7,540 nt of DNA from an uncultured Lachnospiraceae bacterium (GCA_900313435.1 OMRF01000033.1:1-7540); one strand, 5' to 3'; shown: positions 1-7,275, counted from the first letter of the stretch. Made by a program: numbers and translations. The notes: generated from the letters alone by a model not told the origin.

Positions 1-660
1 GATCTTGTAATAGTTTTCTATCTTTTCCCTTATCTCATCATCGATGACGGTAACTCCGTTATAGGGCTTATTATGAAGGCATTCCACCACTTCATCCATG
101 GTGACGATGGCAGAAGTCTTCATTGAAAATTCCTCGGAAAGTTCAAGAAGAGCCGGCTTTTCGCCCTGCCCCTTTTCCTGCCTGTCAACGGAGACTATCA
201 GTCCGAGAACCTCGCATTTTGCGGCTTCTTTCAAAAGAGGATAAGTCTCCCTGATGGAAGTCCCTGCCGTGGTCACATCCTCGATGATCATGACCCTGTC
301 ACCATCAGATATAGGGGCACCCAGGAATGAACCTTTCTCCCCGTGATCCTTTGCTTCCTTGCGGTTGGAACAATAGCCGATCTCTTTGCCGCTCAACTCA
401 TATATGGCCTCTGTTGCAGCAACAGCAAGGGGGATGCCCTTGTAGGCGGGTCCAAAGAGGATCTCAAAGTCAAAGCCAAAGTTCTCCTCTATAGCCTTAG
501 CGTAAAATTCACCCAGTTTTTTAAGCTGGGCCCCTGTCCGGTAAAAGCCGGTATTAATAAAGAAGGGGGTGTTCCTCCCGCTTTTTGTGACAAAATCCCC
601 AAATTTCAAAACCTTTGAGTCCACCATGAAGTGGATGAATTCTTCCTTATAGCTTTTCAT
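1..660 (-). CDS. pyrE: Orotate phosphoribosyltransferase, C-terminus cut by window edge
   Basis: This gene encodes the cytosolic enzyme that joins orotate to PRPP to give OMP, the fifth step of UMP synthesis. The reading frame is open from the ATG at 660 to base 1 (220 codons, no stop). Homologues remembered from Clostridia are about 225 residues, so only a few residues should be missing. The PRPP-binding motif is visible at residues 122-135 (RVMIIEDVTTAGTS). The catalytic flexible-loop region with basic residues is at about 99-110 (NRKEAKDHGEKG), and FGPAYKGIPLA lies at about 69-79. The start is supported by GAGG about 8 nt upstream, inside the last codons of pyrD, from whose stop it is separated by a single base. 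It is the last visible gene of the pyr operon and is probably translationally coupled to pyrD. I see nothing odd apart from the truncation by the window edge. Confidence 0.95.
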   Translation of the reverse strand, partial: MKSYKEEFIHFMVDSKVLKFGDFVTKSGRNTPFFINTGFYRTGAQLKKLGEFYAKAIEENFGFDFEILFGPAYKGIPLAVAATEAIYELSGKEIGYCSNRKEAKDHGEKGSFLGAPISDGDRVMIIEDVTTAGTSIRETYPLLKEAAKCEVLGLIVSVDRQEKGQGEKPALLELSEEFSMKTSAIVTMDEVVECLHNKPYNGVTVIDDEIREKIENYYKI

Positions 661-661
661 A

Positions 662-1591
662 TTATTTCCTCACTGCCCCCGTAAGCTTCCTTACATCATC
701 AAACTCATGTGAAAACAGATAATCCTCTATCCCGTTGATCACCAAAAGCGCAGCGTCCGGCCGTCTGAAGGATGCTGTTCCGACAGCTACGAGAGAGGCT
801 CCCGCAAGCATCATCTCGATCGCGTCATTAGAATCCATGATGCCGCCTATGCCGATGATCGGAAGCTTTACCGCATTATAGACCTCGTATACCATCCGGA
901 CCGCTATGGGATGTATGGCTGGACCGGAAAGCCCGCCTGTCTTGTTTGCAAGGGCAAAGCGCCGCGTATTGACATCGATCTTCATGCCTGTAATGGTATT
1001 TATGAGGGAGAGGGCATCTGCCCCGGCGTCCTCGCAGGCTTTTGCCATTTCAGTGATATCCGTGACATTGGGGGATAGTTTCATGATGACCGGTTTCTTT
1101 GAGACCTTTTTAACTGCCTTTGTGACCTCGGCCGCCTTTTTCGGATCGGTGCCGAAGGCTATCCCGCCCTCCTTCACATTGGGGCAGGAGATATTGATCT
1201 CAAGCATGTCAACATCCGCTTCTGAAAGCCTCTCTACTACAGAAACATATTCCTCCACCGAATGTCCGCAGACATTTACTATCACCCTTGTATCATATTT
1301 TTTCAGGAAGGGAAGATCACTTGAAAGAAAGGTCTCAACTCCGGGATTCTGAAGCCCTATGGCATTAAGCATCCCCGAGGGTGTCTCTGCGATCCTCGGA
1401 GTAGGGTTTCCTTCCCAGGGTTCCATTGAAACTCCCTTTGTGACAACTCCTCCAAGCCTTGAAAGCTCAAGAAATTCAGAGTACTCCTGACCCGAGCCGA
1501 AAGTTCCAGATGCGGTCACAACGGGGTTTTTGAACTGCACACCTGCTATATCAACCGAAAGGTTCGGTGCTACCTTTTTTTTACCGCTCAT
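662..1591 (-). CDS. pyrD: Dihydroorotate dehydrogenase, class 1B catalytic subunit
   Basis: This is the FMN-containing catalytic subunit that oxidises dihydroorotate to orotate. Its length of 309 residues is normal for class 1. The FMN/substrate motifs appear in order: ASGTFGSG at 27-34, TKG at 51-53, NAIGLQNPG at 76-84, NISCPN at 133-138, MKLSPN at 170-175, INT at 197-199, GGLSGPA at 219-225 and GIGGI at 247-251. Cys136 is the expected catalytic base; class 1 enzymes use Cys where class 2 uses Ser. The start ATG overlaps the pyrK stop (ATGA, 4 nt shared), and GGAGG lies 10 nt upstream (1602-1606). The adjacent pyrK shows the NAD-linked 1B form: a PyrD2-PyrK2 heterotetramer passing electrons from FMN to a 2Fe-2S cluster, FAD and then NAD+. 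This suits an anaerobe without a quinone-linked enzyme. The heterotetramer is family knowledge, not seen here. Confidence 0.97.
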   Translation of the reverse strand: MSGKKKVAPNLSVDIAGVQFKNPVVTASGTFGSGQEYSEFLELSRLGGVVTKGVSMEPWEGNPTPRIAETPSGMLNAIGLQNPGVETFLSSDLPFLKKYDTRVIVNVCGHSVEEYVSVVERLSEADVDMLEINISCPNVKEGGIAFGTDPKKAAEVTKAVKKVSKKPVIMKLSPNVTDITEMAKACEDAGADALSLINTITGMKIDVNTRRFALANKTGGLSGPAIHPIAVRMVYEVYNAVKLPIIGIGGIMDSNDAIEMMLAGASLVAVGTASFRRPDAALLVINGIEDYLFSHEFDDVRKLTGAVRK

Positions 1592-2364
1592 GTCAGATCC
1601 ACCTCCGATGCATCAAATACAGGTCCGTCAGCGCAGATCCTTTTCTTTTTGACATTAAAATGCGGATCCTCTTCCTTTGAACCGACGACACAGCCGAGGC
1701 ATGCTCCTATACCGCAGGCCATATGCTCCTCAAGGGAAACGAAGCAGCGGATCTTTCTGACTCTTGCGAGCATCTTCACCGCGGAAAGCATGGCCTTGGG
1801 TCCGCAGGCATAGATAACATCCGCTCCGAGATTGTTTTCCATTATAGCGCCGACCACATTTCCTCTCGTTCCCTGATTTCCGTTCTCCGTAGCGACATAG
1901 ACATCAGAGTCCGTATTGGAGAAATCCTCAACAAGGAAGGGTTCATCCGTGAAGCCGAGTACCACCTTTGATCTGCCGGGAAATTCCCTCGCAAGTTCAA
2001 GCATGGGAGGAACACCTATCCCTCCGCCGATCAGGATCGCGTTACGTTCCGGAATGTTCATTGGAAAGCCGTTTCCCAGGGGCCCCATCAGATCTATGGT
2101 ATCCCCGCTCTTCATCAGAGAAAGCGCGACAGTACCCTCTCCCTTCACCCTGAATACGAAGCGAAGAGCCCTCTTCCTCCTGTCGATCTCACAGATCGAG
2201 ATAGGTCTTGGAAGAAGGTGCGCCGAATCATTGGGATAAAAATTGAAAAACTGACCGGGGGCTGAAAGAAGCGCGCCTTCAGTTCGAAGCCACATGGAAT
2301 ATATCCCCGGAAGTACAGGTGTGACAGATATTACCTCACCCTTTGAAAAGATCTTTTTTGACAT
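1588..2364 (-). CDS. pyrK: Dihydroorotate dehydrogenase electron-transfer subunit
   Basis: This is the iron-sulfur flavoprotein partner of PyrD, moving electrons from reduced FMN to NAD+. The 258-residue length is usual. An N-terminal ferredoxin-reductase-like FAD barrel carries the flavin motif RPIS (53-56), followed by GPLGNGF (94-100). The nucleotide-binding domain has IGGGIGVPPM (112-121) and YACGP (185-189). A C-terminal 2Fe-2S site is formed by Cys217, Cys222, Cys225 and Cys244 (CX4CX2CX18C), the pattern expected for PyrK. The start is 3 nt after the pyrF stop; the only upstream purine-rich stretch is GGGCGG about 6 nt away, so initiation probably depends on coupling to pyrF. The end overlaps the pyrD start by 4 nt, consistent with roughly equal output of the two subunits. 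Related ferredoxin-NADP reductase-like proteins share the fold, but the terminal Cys pattern and the position next to pyrD settle the identity. Confidence 0.97.
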   Translation of the reverse strand: MSKKIFSKGEVISVTPVLPGIYSMWLRTEGALLSAPGQFFNFYPNDSAHLLPRPISICEIDRRKRALRFVFRVKGEGTVALSLMKSGDTIDLMGPLGNGFPMNIPERNAILIGGGIGVPPMLELAREFPGRSKVVLGFTDEPFLVEDFSNTDSDVYVATENGNQGTRGNVVGAIMENNLGADVIYACGPKAMLSAVKMLARVRKIRCFVSLEEHMACGIGACLGCVVGSKEEDPHFNVKKKRICADGPVFDASEVDLT

Positions 2365-2367
2365 TTC

Positions 2368-3315
2368 TTACCGCCCGATAGCCTTGTTTATATCTTCTAT
2401 CATATCAAGGAGAGCCTGTCTTGATGCTTCGTCAAAACGCTCACCGCCGAAATCGCTCTTGTAGGGGTCCTTTTTCCACGCGCCTATGATGCCGCGGGAG
2501 GAATTGACTATCGCCCCTGAGCCCTTTTCATCAAAGAATACCTTTAAATCTTCACCGGTGCCGCCCTGAGCCCCGTAGCCCGGGACCAGTATAAATACAT
2601 GAGGAAGGCGCTTTCTCATCTTCTCGCCGACCTCAGGGTAGGTGCAGCCTATCACTGCCGCGACCTCTGAATAACCATCCTTGATAGTCCCTTCGCCCCA
2701 CTTTTCGACCATATCGCCGACTGTCTCATAAAGAACTGTCTCATCGCCGCTATTTGAAGGATCATTAAGCTTTCTGTCCTGAAATTCCCCGCTTGAAGGA
2801 TTTGAAGTCTTTACGAGGACGAATATGCCCTTGTCGCGCCTCTTTGCCACATCAACAAAGGGCTTCACGCCATCCGTTCCAAGATAGGGATTCACGGTAC
2901 AAAAATCCTCTCCGAAGGGAATGAATTCCTTTTCGCCTATCTTGACGGAACCGAGGTGAGCCTCGGCGTAAGCCTCTGATGTGGATCCTATGTCGCCCCG
3001 CTTCACATCCCCTATAACGATGAGTCCCTTTTCATGAGAATAATCAATTGTAGCCTTGTAGGCATTAAGCCCGGGAAGCCCGAAGCGCTCATACATGGCG
3101 ATCTGAGGCTTTACTGCCGGGGTGATATCACAGATCTTGTCTATTATCCTTTTGTTGAATTCAATAATAGCCTCTGCCGCGCCATCAAGGTTTTCGCCGC
3201 ATTTTTTAAAGGCTGCCTCCTTGATATGGTCAGGGATCAACTCAAGGGTCGGGTCAAGCCCCACTACCACGGGAGCGTTTTTCTCATCTATGGCTTTTAT
3301 CAGTCTTTCTATCAT
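2368..3315 (-). CDS. pyrF: Orotidine 5'-phosphate decarboxylase, type 2 (long form)
   Basis: This enzyme removes CO2 from OMP to give UMP, the last step of the pathway. At 315 residues it belongs to the long type 2 family rather than the roughly 230-240 residue type 1 form of Bacillus or E. coli. The substrate-binding Asp is in VVVGLDP (16-22). The catalytic Asp-Lys-Asp set appears as GDVKRGDIGST (102-112: Asp103, Lys105, Asp108). Other type 2 landmarks are VKPQIAMYE (68-76), TVNPYLGTDGVKPF (140-153), LVKTSNPSSGEFQD (167-180), VPGYGAQGG (244-252) and IVNSSRGIIGAW (269-280). The ATG at 3315 has AGAGGGG about 6 nt upstream in the 15-nt gap after pyrC, so it can be initiated independently. The pyrK start follows 3 nt after its stop. 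No key residue is missing. Confidence 0.96.
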   Translation of the reverse strand: MIERLIKAIDEKNAPVVVGLDPTLELIPDHIKEAAFKKCGENLDGAAEAIIEFNKRIIDKICDITPAVKPQIAMYERFGLPGLNAYKATIDYSHEKGLIVIGDVKRGDIGSTSEAYAEAHLGSVKIGEKEFIPFGEDFCTVNPYLGTDGVKPFVDVAKRRDKGIFVLVKTSNPSSGEFQDRKLNDPSNSGDETVLYETVGDMVEKWGEGTIKDGYSEVAAVIGCTYPEVGEKMRKRLPHVFILVPGYGAQGGTGEDLKVFFDEKGSGAIVNSSRGIIGAWKKDPYKSDFGGERFDEASRQALLDMIEDINKAIGR

Positions 3316-3330
3316 CCTTTTCCCCTCTCA

Positions 3331-4623
3331 TCAAGCCTCGTAGACGACCTTTCCGGAGCATATCGTCATCTTTATCCTTCCGGTCACGCTTAGCCCGTTG
3401 TAAGGACAATTATTTGATTTCCCCTTAAACTGTGAGGTATCGATCCTGTACTCCTCTGAAAGATCCGCTATCGCGATATCAGCGGTCTTTCCTTCGGAAA
3501 TGTCGCCTCTATCTATCTTCAGTATCTTTGCGGGATTTACAGAGAGTTTTTCAACAAGCTCTTTGAATGTGAGAACGCCCTTCTTCACAAGCTCTGTATA
3601 AGAAAGGGAAAAGCTGGTCTCAAGCCCTACGATACCAAAGGGTGCCCGAAGAAAGCCCTTTGCCTTGTCGTCTTTTGTATGAGGCGCGTGATCCGTAGCG
3701 ATGCAGTCAAAGGTCCCGTCGGCAAGTCCCTTTATCAAAGCGTCTCTGTCTAACTTTGAACGAAGAGGCGGATTCATCTTGTAATTCGTATCATTCGCAT
3801 CCGGTATATCAGCATCGATCAGCGTGAAATGATGAGGGCAGACCTCAGCCGTTACATTGATGCCCTTTGCCTTCGCGTTCTTTACTATCTCGTAGGATTC
3901 CTTCGTTGAGCAATGGCAAAGATGAAGGGCGGCTCCCGTCTCCCTTGAAAGCTCTATATCCCTGTATTCTATGATATTTTCCACGGCATTTGTGATGCCG
4001 GGAAGCCCCAATTCTCTCGATCTTTGTCCGGCGTTCATGACGCCTCTCGCGAGATTTGCGTCCTCGCAATGAGCTAATATGGGAACTCCGCTCTCCGCGG
4101 TCTCCCTCATGGCATCCCTCATGAGAGATGTGTCCATGACCGACTTTCCGTCCTCGGAAAAAGCCCTGCAGCCCGCGTCCATCATCCTGAACATATCGGA
4201 AAGCTCCGCACCCTGCATACCCTTTGTGATGGAGCCTGCCTGAAGGATGTTCACAAGCCCTACCTCTTCCGCTCTCTGAGTGACCTTTTCGAATTTTTCA
4301 AGCGAATCTATGGGCGGATGGGTGTTTGGCATGGCTACCAGCGTGGTGACACCTCCCGCAGCAGCCGCAAGAGATCCTGAATTAAGATCCTCTTTTTCCG
4401 TCTGTCCGGGATCTCTTAAGTGAACATGAAGATCAACGATCCCGGGAAATGCGGTAAGTCCTGTCCCATCTATGGTGCGTGCGAAGGGTCCTGAAAATTC
4501 CTCATCCAATGTCCCCGCGGGAGCTATCTTCTTTACCTTTCCCTCGTAAATAAAAAGATCTGAAACCTCATCAAAGTCTGTCTTCGGATTCACTACCCGG
4601 ATATTTTTTATGAGAATCTCCAT
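3331..4623 (-). CDS. pyrC: Dihydroorotase, class I
   Basis: This is the cytosolic amidohydrolase that cyclises N-carbamoyl-L-aspartate to dihydroorotate, the third step of UMP synthesis. The 430 residues fit the class I (Bacillus-type) family, not the shorter E. coli-type class II enzyme. Visible motifs are the metal-binding HVHLRDPG (66-73; His66, His68), TLVAMPNT (94-101), FSEDG with the bridging Asp158 (155-159), HCED with His185 (185-188), HLCHCST with His237 (234-240), CPHHFTL (262-268), KMNPPLR (282-288) and ATDHAPH with the catalytic Asp311 (309-315). As first gene of the operon it has a very strong purine-rich ribosome site directly upstream. Hydantoinases and allantoinases share the fold, but the pyr context and the exact HLRDPG and ATDHAPH motifs make dihydroorotase the clear choice. 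All metal and catalytic residues expected for an active enzyme are present. Confidence 0.97.
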   Translation of the reverse strand: MEILIKNIRVVNPKTDFDEVSDLFIYEGKVKKIAPAGTLDEEFSGPFARTIDGTGLTAFPGIVDLHVHLRDPGQTEKEDLNSGSLAAAAGGVTTLVAMPNTHPPIDSLEKFEKVTQRAEEVGLVNILQAGSITKGMQGAELSDMFRMMDAGCRAFSEDGKSVMDTSLMRDAMRETAESGVPILAHCEDANLARGVMNAGQRSRELGLPGITNAVENIIEYRDIELSRETGAALHLCHCSTKESYEIVKNAKAKGINVTAEVCPHHFTLIDADIPDANDTNYKMNPPLRSKLDRDALIKGLADGTFDCIATDHAPHTKDDKAKGFLRAPFGIVGLETSFSLSYTELVKKGVLTFKELVEKLSVNPAKILKIDRGDISEGKTADIAIADLSEEYRIDTSQFKGKSNNCPYNGLSVTGRIKMTICSGKVVYEA

Positions 4624-4626
4624 AAT

Positions 4627-4637
4627 CCTCCCCCCTT
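4627..4637 (-). promoter_or_regulatory. Ribosome binding site of pyrC with a G6 run
   Basis: On the minus strand, AAGGGGGGAGG ends 3 nt before the pyrC ATG. GGGAGG is close to the ATG, while the AAGGGG part would sit about 8 nt away, so the anti-Shine-Dalgarno sequence could pair in more than one register. It fixes the pyrC start at 4623. Confidence 0.8.
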
Positions 4638-4665
4638 ATGATTGGTTGAATGCGCACCTTTTGAT

Positions 4666-4694
4666 ACTATAACATAAAAAGAGAAATGATTGTA
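4666..4694 (-). promoter_or_regulatory. Probable promoter of the pyrCFKDE operon (extended -10)
   Basis: On the minus strand, TATAGT at 4666-4671 (5 of 6 to TATAAT) is preceded by TG one base upstream (TGTTATAGT), which makes an extended -10. The -35 at the 17-bp position (4689-4694, TACAAT) is poor, which extended -10 promoters tolerate. Transcription would start near 4659, leaving a leader of only about 36 nt before pyrC. The promoter starts immediately after the U-tract of the nrdD terminator, so pyr and nrdD look like separate transcripts. The short leader has no room for a PyrR-type attenuator, and I see no hairpin in it that would cover the ribosome site. Confidence 0.6.
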
Positions 4695-4696
4695 GG

Positions 4697-4734
4697 AAAA
4701 AAAGAGCCCCGGCGGAAATAATTTCCACCGGGGC
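4697..4734 (-). terminator. Intrinsic terminator of nrdD
   Basis: On the minus strand the arms GCCCCGGTGGAAA and TTTCCGCCGGGGC (4706-4734) pair over 13 bp with one G-U wobble and a 3-nt loop, or 12 bp with 5 nt. TC and then seven T (4697-4703) follow. It begins about 18 nt past the nrdD stop. There is no U-tract on the plus-strand side, so it works in one direction. It separates nrdD from the pyr operon. Confidence 0.93.
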
Positions 4735-4752
4735 GGCTTAAGATATACTTAC

Positions 4753-7170
4753 TCACACCACGCTGCTTTTCTGGGCATCAACGAAGCGCTTGATATTCGA
4801 AGCGTTCACATATTTTTCTACGTCAGAGCCATTGATCACCACAAGGCTTGGCGCCTGCATTATACCGTACTTTTCCGTGAGCTCGGGCTGTTCCATCGCG
4901 TCTACGGTAATGAAGTCAAGTCCCTTCATCATCTCCTTGGCGCTCTTGCAGTTAGGGCAGGTCTTCGTCGTGAAGAGATACATCTTTTTGGTATTTTCAA
5001 CGGGTTCCTTTGAAGGAACGCCCTCGGGAAGTGATATCCTCATGGTAAGGACAGCGTCCTTGAGCCCCGACTGTACATCCTCTGCTTTCTTCTTCTTTGC
5101 GCCGCGCACGTCATAAAGCTTCCTGTCCTTATATTCCTGAAGCTTGCCCTCATTCCAGTTGCTGATAGGACGATAATAGCCGGTGATCCTGGAATAGACC
5201 TCGGTCGGCTTCCCGCAGTGAGGGCAGACACTCACTTCACCCGCGATATAGCCATGCTCCTTGCATACCGAATATGTAGGCGACATCGTATAATAAGGCA
5301 GCCTGTAATTTTCCGCTATGGTACGAACCAGCTTTGCTGCTGACTTCCATGTCGGAAGCTTCTCCCCAAGGAAGGTATGGAACACTGTACCGCTGGTATA
5401 GAGCGTCTGAAGCTCGTCTTGAACATCAAGGGCATCAAACACATCTGCGGTATAACCCACGGGCAGGTGGGAACTGTTTGTATAATAAGGGGTCTCGCCC
5501 TCTTTTCCGGCAGTGATGATATCCGGGAAGCGCTCCCTGTCATGCTTTGCCAGCCGGAAGGAAGTGGACTCCGCAGGAGTCGCCTCGAGATTGTAAAGAT
5601 CGCCGTACTGCTCCTGATAATCCATGAGGCGCTCACGCATATGATTAAGTACATCCTTCGCAAACTGAACGGCTTCGGGATGGGTCAGATCCTTAGCAAG
5701 CCACTTCGCGTTCATCGCGGCCTCGTTCATCCCGACGAGACCTATCGTTGAAAAGTGGTTGTTGAAGGTTCCCAGATATCTCTTGGTATAGGGATAAAGT
5801 CCCTCTTCAAGAAGCTTTGATATCACGGTCCTCTTGATCTTTAAGGATCTTGCGGATATATCCATGAGACGGTCCAGTCTCTTGTAGAAATCCTTCTCGT
5901 CTGACGCAAGATAGGCGATCCTCGGGATATTGATGGTCACGACACCTACAGAGCCTGTAGATTCGCCGCTTCCGAAAAAGCCGCCTGACTTCTTGCGAAG
6001 CTCCCTAAGGTCAAGACGCAGTCTGCAGCACATGGAACGAACATCAGAAGGCTCCATGTCCGAATTGATATAATTTGAAAAATAAGGAGTACCGTACTTT
6101 GCCGTCATCTCGAAGAGCAGACGGTTATTCTCGGTATCAGACCAATCAAAGTCCTTTGTTATGGAATAGGTGGGAATGGGATACTGGAAACCCCTGCCAT
6201 TGGCATCGCCCTCTATCATTACCTCAAGGAAGGCCCGGTTCACCATATCCATTTCCTTTTTGCAGTCCTTGTAGCAGAAATCCATTTCCTTTCCGCCGAC
6301 AATGGCCGGAAGCTCAGCGAGATCGTTCGGAACTGTCCAGTCAAGGGTCACGTTTGTGAATGGCGACTGGGAGCCCCAGCGGGAAGGAGTATTGACGCCG
6401 TAGATGAATGACTCTATGCACTTCTTGACATCTGAGTAGCTGAGATTGTCTGCCTTTACGAAGGGCGCAAGATACGTATCAAAAGATGAGAAGGCCTGAG
6501 CGCCTGCCCATTCATTCTGCATGATACCGAGGAAATTCACCATCTGGTTGCAGAGCACGGAAAGGTGCTTCGCGGGAGCAGATGTGATCTTCCCGGATAT
6601 GCCGCCAAGCCCTTCCTTGATCAGCTGCTTTAAGGACCAGCCTGCGCAGTAGCCTGTCAGCATTGAAAGATCATGTATATGGATATCGCAGTTCCTGTGA
6701 GCCTGCCCTATCTCTTCATCATATATCTCTGAGAGCCAGTAATTCGCAGTAATGGCCCCGGAATTGGAAAGGATGAGTCCGCCTACGGAATAGGTGACTG
6801 TTGAATTTTCCTTCACCCTCCAATCCTCAACATTAATATAGGAATTTACCACATCCCTGTAGTCAAGGATGGTGGACTTCATATTGCGCATCTTCTCGCG
6901 CTGCTTACGATAGAGGATATAAGCCTTTGCTACCTCGGTATAGCCTGTCTGCTCAAGGACTGTCTCCGCGCTGTCCTGTATCTCTTCGACGGTCACCTTT
7001 CCTTCTTTGACCTTGGACTGGAAATCACTCGTGACCCTCAGGGCTATCGCCTGAAGGATATCGTCGGTATAGACGTTGTTTGTCGCATCAAACGCCTTCC
7101 TTACCGCATCAACGATCTTTGAAAGATCAAAATCCCTGATTTCCCCATCGCGTTTAACAACCTCGAGCAT
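4753..7170 (-). CDS. nrdD: Anaerobic (class III) ribonucleoside-triphosphate reductase with fused C-terminal redoxin domain
   Basis: This oxygen-sensitive glycyl radical enzyme makes dNTPs from NTPs. I start it at the ATG at 7170 (805 residues). Residues 1-90 form an ATP-cone (VVKRDGEIRDFDLSKIVDAV) that should sense ATP/dATP. The glycyl radical barrel includes DIHIHDL (161-167), SRWGSQSPF (263-271), SMCCRLRLD (379-387, probably the active-site cysteine loop), NIPRIAYL (414-421) and TPAESTSFRLAKHDRERFP (531-549). A CxxH...CxxC set (Cys636, His639, Cys649, Cys652) looks like the structural zinc site. RITGYYRPISNWNEGK (661-676) holds the radical Gly664. A charged linker (about 690-728) leads to a roughly 75-residue thioredoxin-fold domain with YLFTTKTCPNCK (Cys738, Cys741) and the cis-Pro loop QAPSLVV (Pro774). 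The redoxin may reduce the active site in cis; this is inference. No nrdG activase lies beside it. It has its own promoter and terminator. Confidence 0.95.
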   Translation of the reverse strand: MLEVVKRDGEIRDFDLSKIVDAVRKAFDATNNVYTDDILQAIALRVTSDFQSKVKEGKVTVEEIQDSAETVLEQTGYTEVAKAYILYRKQREKMRNMKSTILDYRDVVNSYINVEDWRVKENSTVTYSVGGLILSNSGAITANYWLSEIYDEEIGQAHRNCDIHIHDLSMLTGYCAGWSLKQLIKEGLGGISGKITSAPAKHLSVLCNQMVNFLGIMQNEWAGAQAFSSFDTYLAPFVKADNLSYSDVKKCIESFIYGVNTPSRWGSQSPFTNVTLDWTVPNDLAELPAIVGGKEMDFCYKDCKKEMDMVNRAFLEVMIEGDANGRGFQYPIPTYSITKDFDWSDTENNRLLFEMTAKYGTPYFSNYINSDMEPSDVRSMCCRLRLDLRELRKKSGGFFGSGESTGSVGVVTINIPRIAYLASDEKDFYKRLDRLMDISARSLKIKRTVISKLLEEGLYPYTKRYLGTFNNHFSTIGLVGMNEAAMNAKWLAKDLTHPEAVQFAKDVLNHMRERLMDYQEQYGDLYNLEATPAESTSFRLAKHDRERFPDIITAGKEGETPYYTNSSHLPVGYTADVFDALDVQDELQTLYTSGTVFHTFLGEKLPTWKSAAKLVRTIAENYRLPYYTMSPTYSVCKEHGYIAGEVSVCPHCGKPTEVYSRITGYYRPISNWNEGKLQEYKDRKLYDVRGAKKKKAEDVQSGLKDAVLTMRISLPEGVPSKEPVENTKKMYLFTTKTCPNCKSAKEMMKGLDFITVDAMEQPELTEKYGIMQAPSLVVINGSDVEKYVNASNIKRFVDAQKSSVV

Positions 7171-7182
7171 AGCTTCTTCATT

Positions 7183-7189
7183 CCCTCCT
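7183..7189 (-). promoter_or_regulatory. Ribosome binding site deciding the nrdD start
   Basis: On the minus strand, AGGAGGG lies 12 nt before the ATG at 7170. The spacing is a little long, but no other strong site is nearby. The open frame extends 12 codons upstream to a TTG at 7206, yet that TTG has no purine-rich site before it and the frame would translate through this ribosome site, so the ATG at 7170 is preferred. Confidence 0.75.
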
Positions 7190-7220
7190 GAATATAATAA
7201 AACCAACTGATTGATTAGTC

Positions 7221-7256
7221 CTGATAATTACCGCCGAACAAAAAACATATTATCAG
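7221..7256. repeat. 8-bp inverted repeat over the nrdD -10 and start region
   Basis: CTGATAAT (7221-7228) and its perfect reverse complement ATTATCAG (7249-7256) are separated by 20 bp. The right arm overlaps the proposed nrdD -10 and the left arm falls in the early leader. It could be an operator with two half-sites or a weak AT-rich RNA hairpin; chance is also possible in AT-rich DNA. No known regulator's consensus is recognised. Confidence 0.4.
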
Positions 7257-7275
7257 AATGAGGGGGGTAATTCAA
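7247..7275 (-). promoter_or_regulatory. Probable sigma-A promoter of nrdD
   Basis: On the minus strand, a -35 of TTGAAT (7270-7275) and a -10 of TAATAT (7247-7252) are separated by exactly 17 bp, and the spacer contains a C6 run. GATAAT, offset by two bases, is an alternative -10 with 15-bp spacing. Transcription would start near 7240, giving a leader of about 70 nt before the ATG at 7170. Confidence 0.55.

Noticed and set aside
906..1352. Plus-strand open frame of 148 codons antisense to pyrD
   Set aside because: It lies wholly inside pyrD, whose motifs are intact. The translation has no recognisable domain and there is no ribosome site or promoter. It is a shadow frame, as are the other plus-strand frames within pyrE, pyrK, pyrF, pyrC and nrdD.
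7171..7206. 12-codon N-terminal extension of nrdD from a TTG at 7206
   Set aside because: There is no ribosome site before the TTG, and the extension would translate through the AGGAGGG site. The ATP-cone begins properly just after the ATG at 7170.
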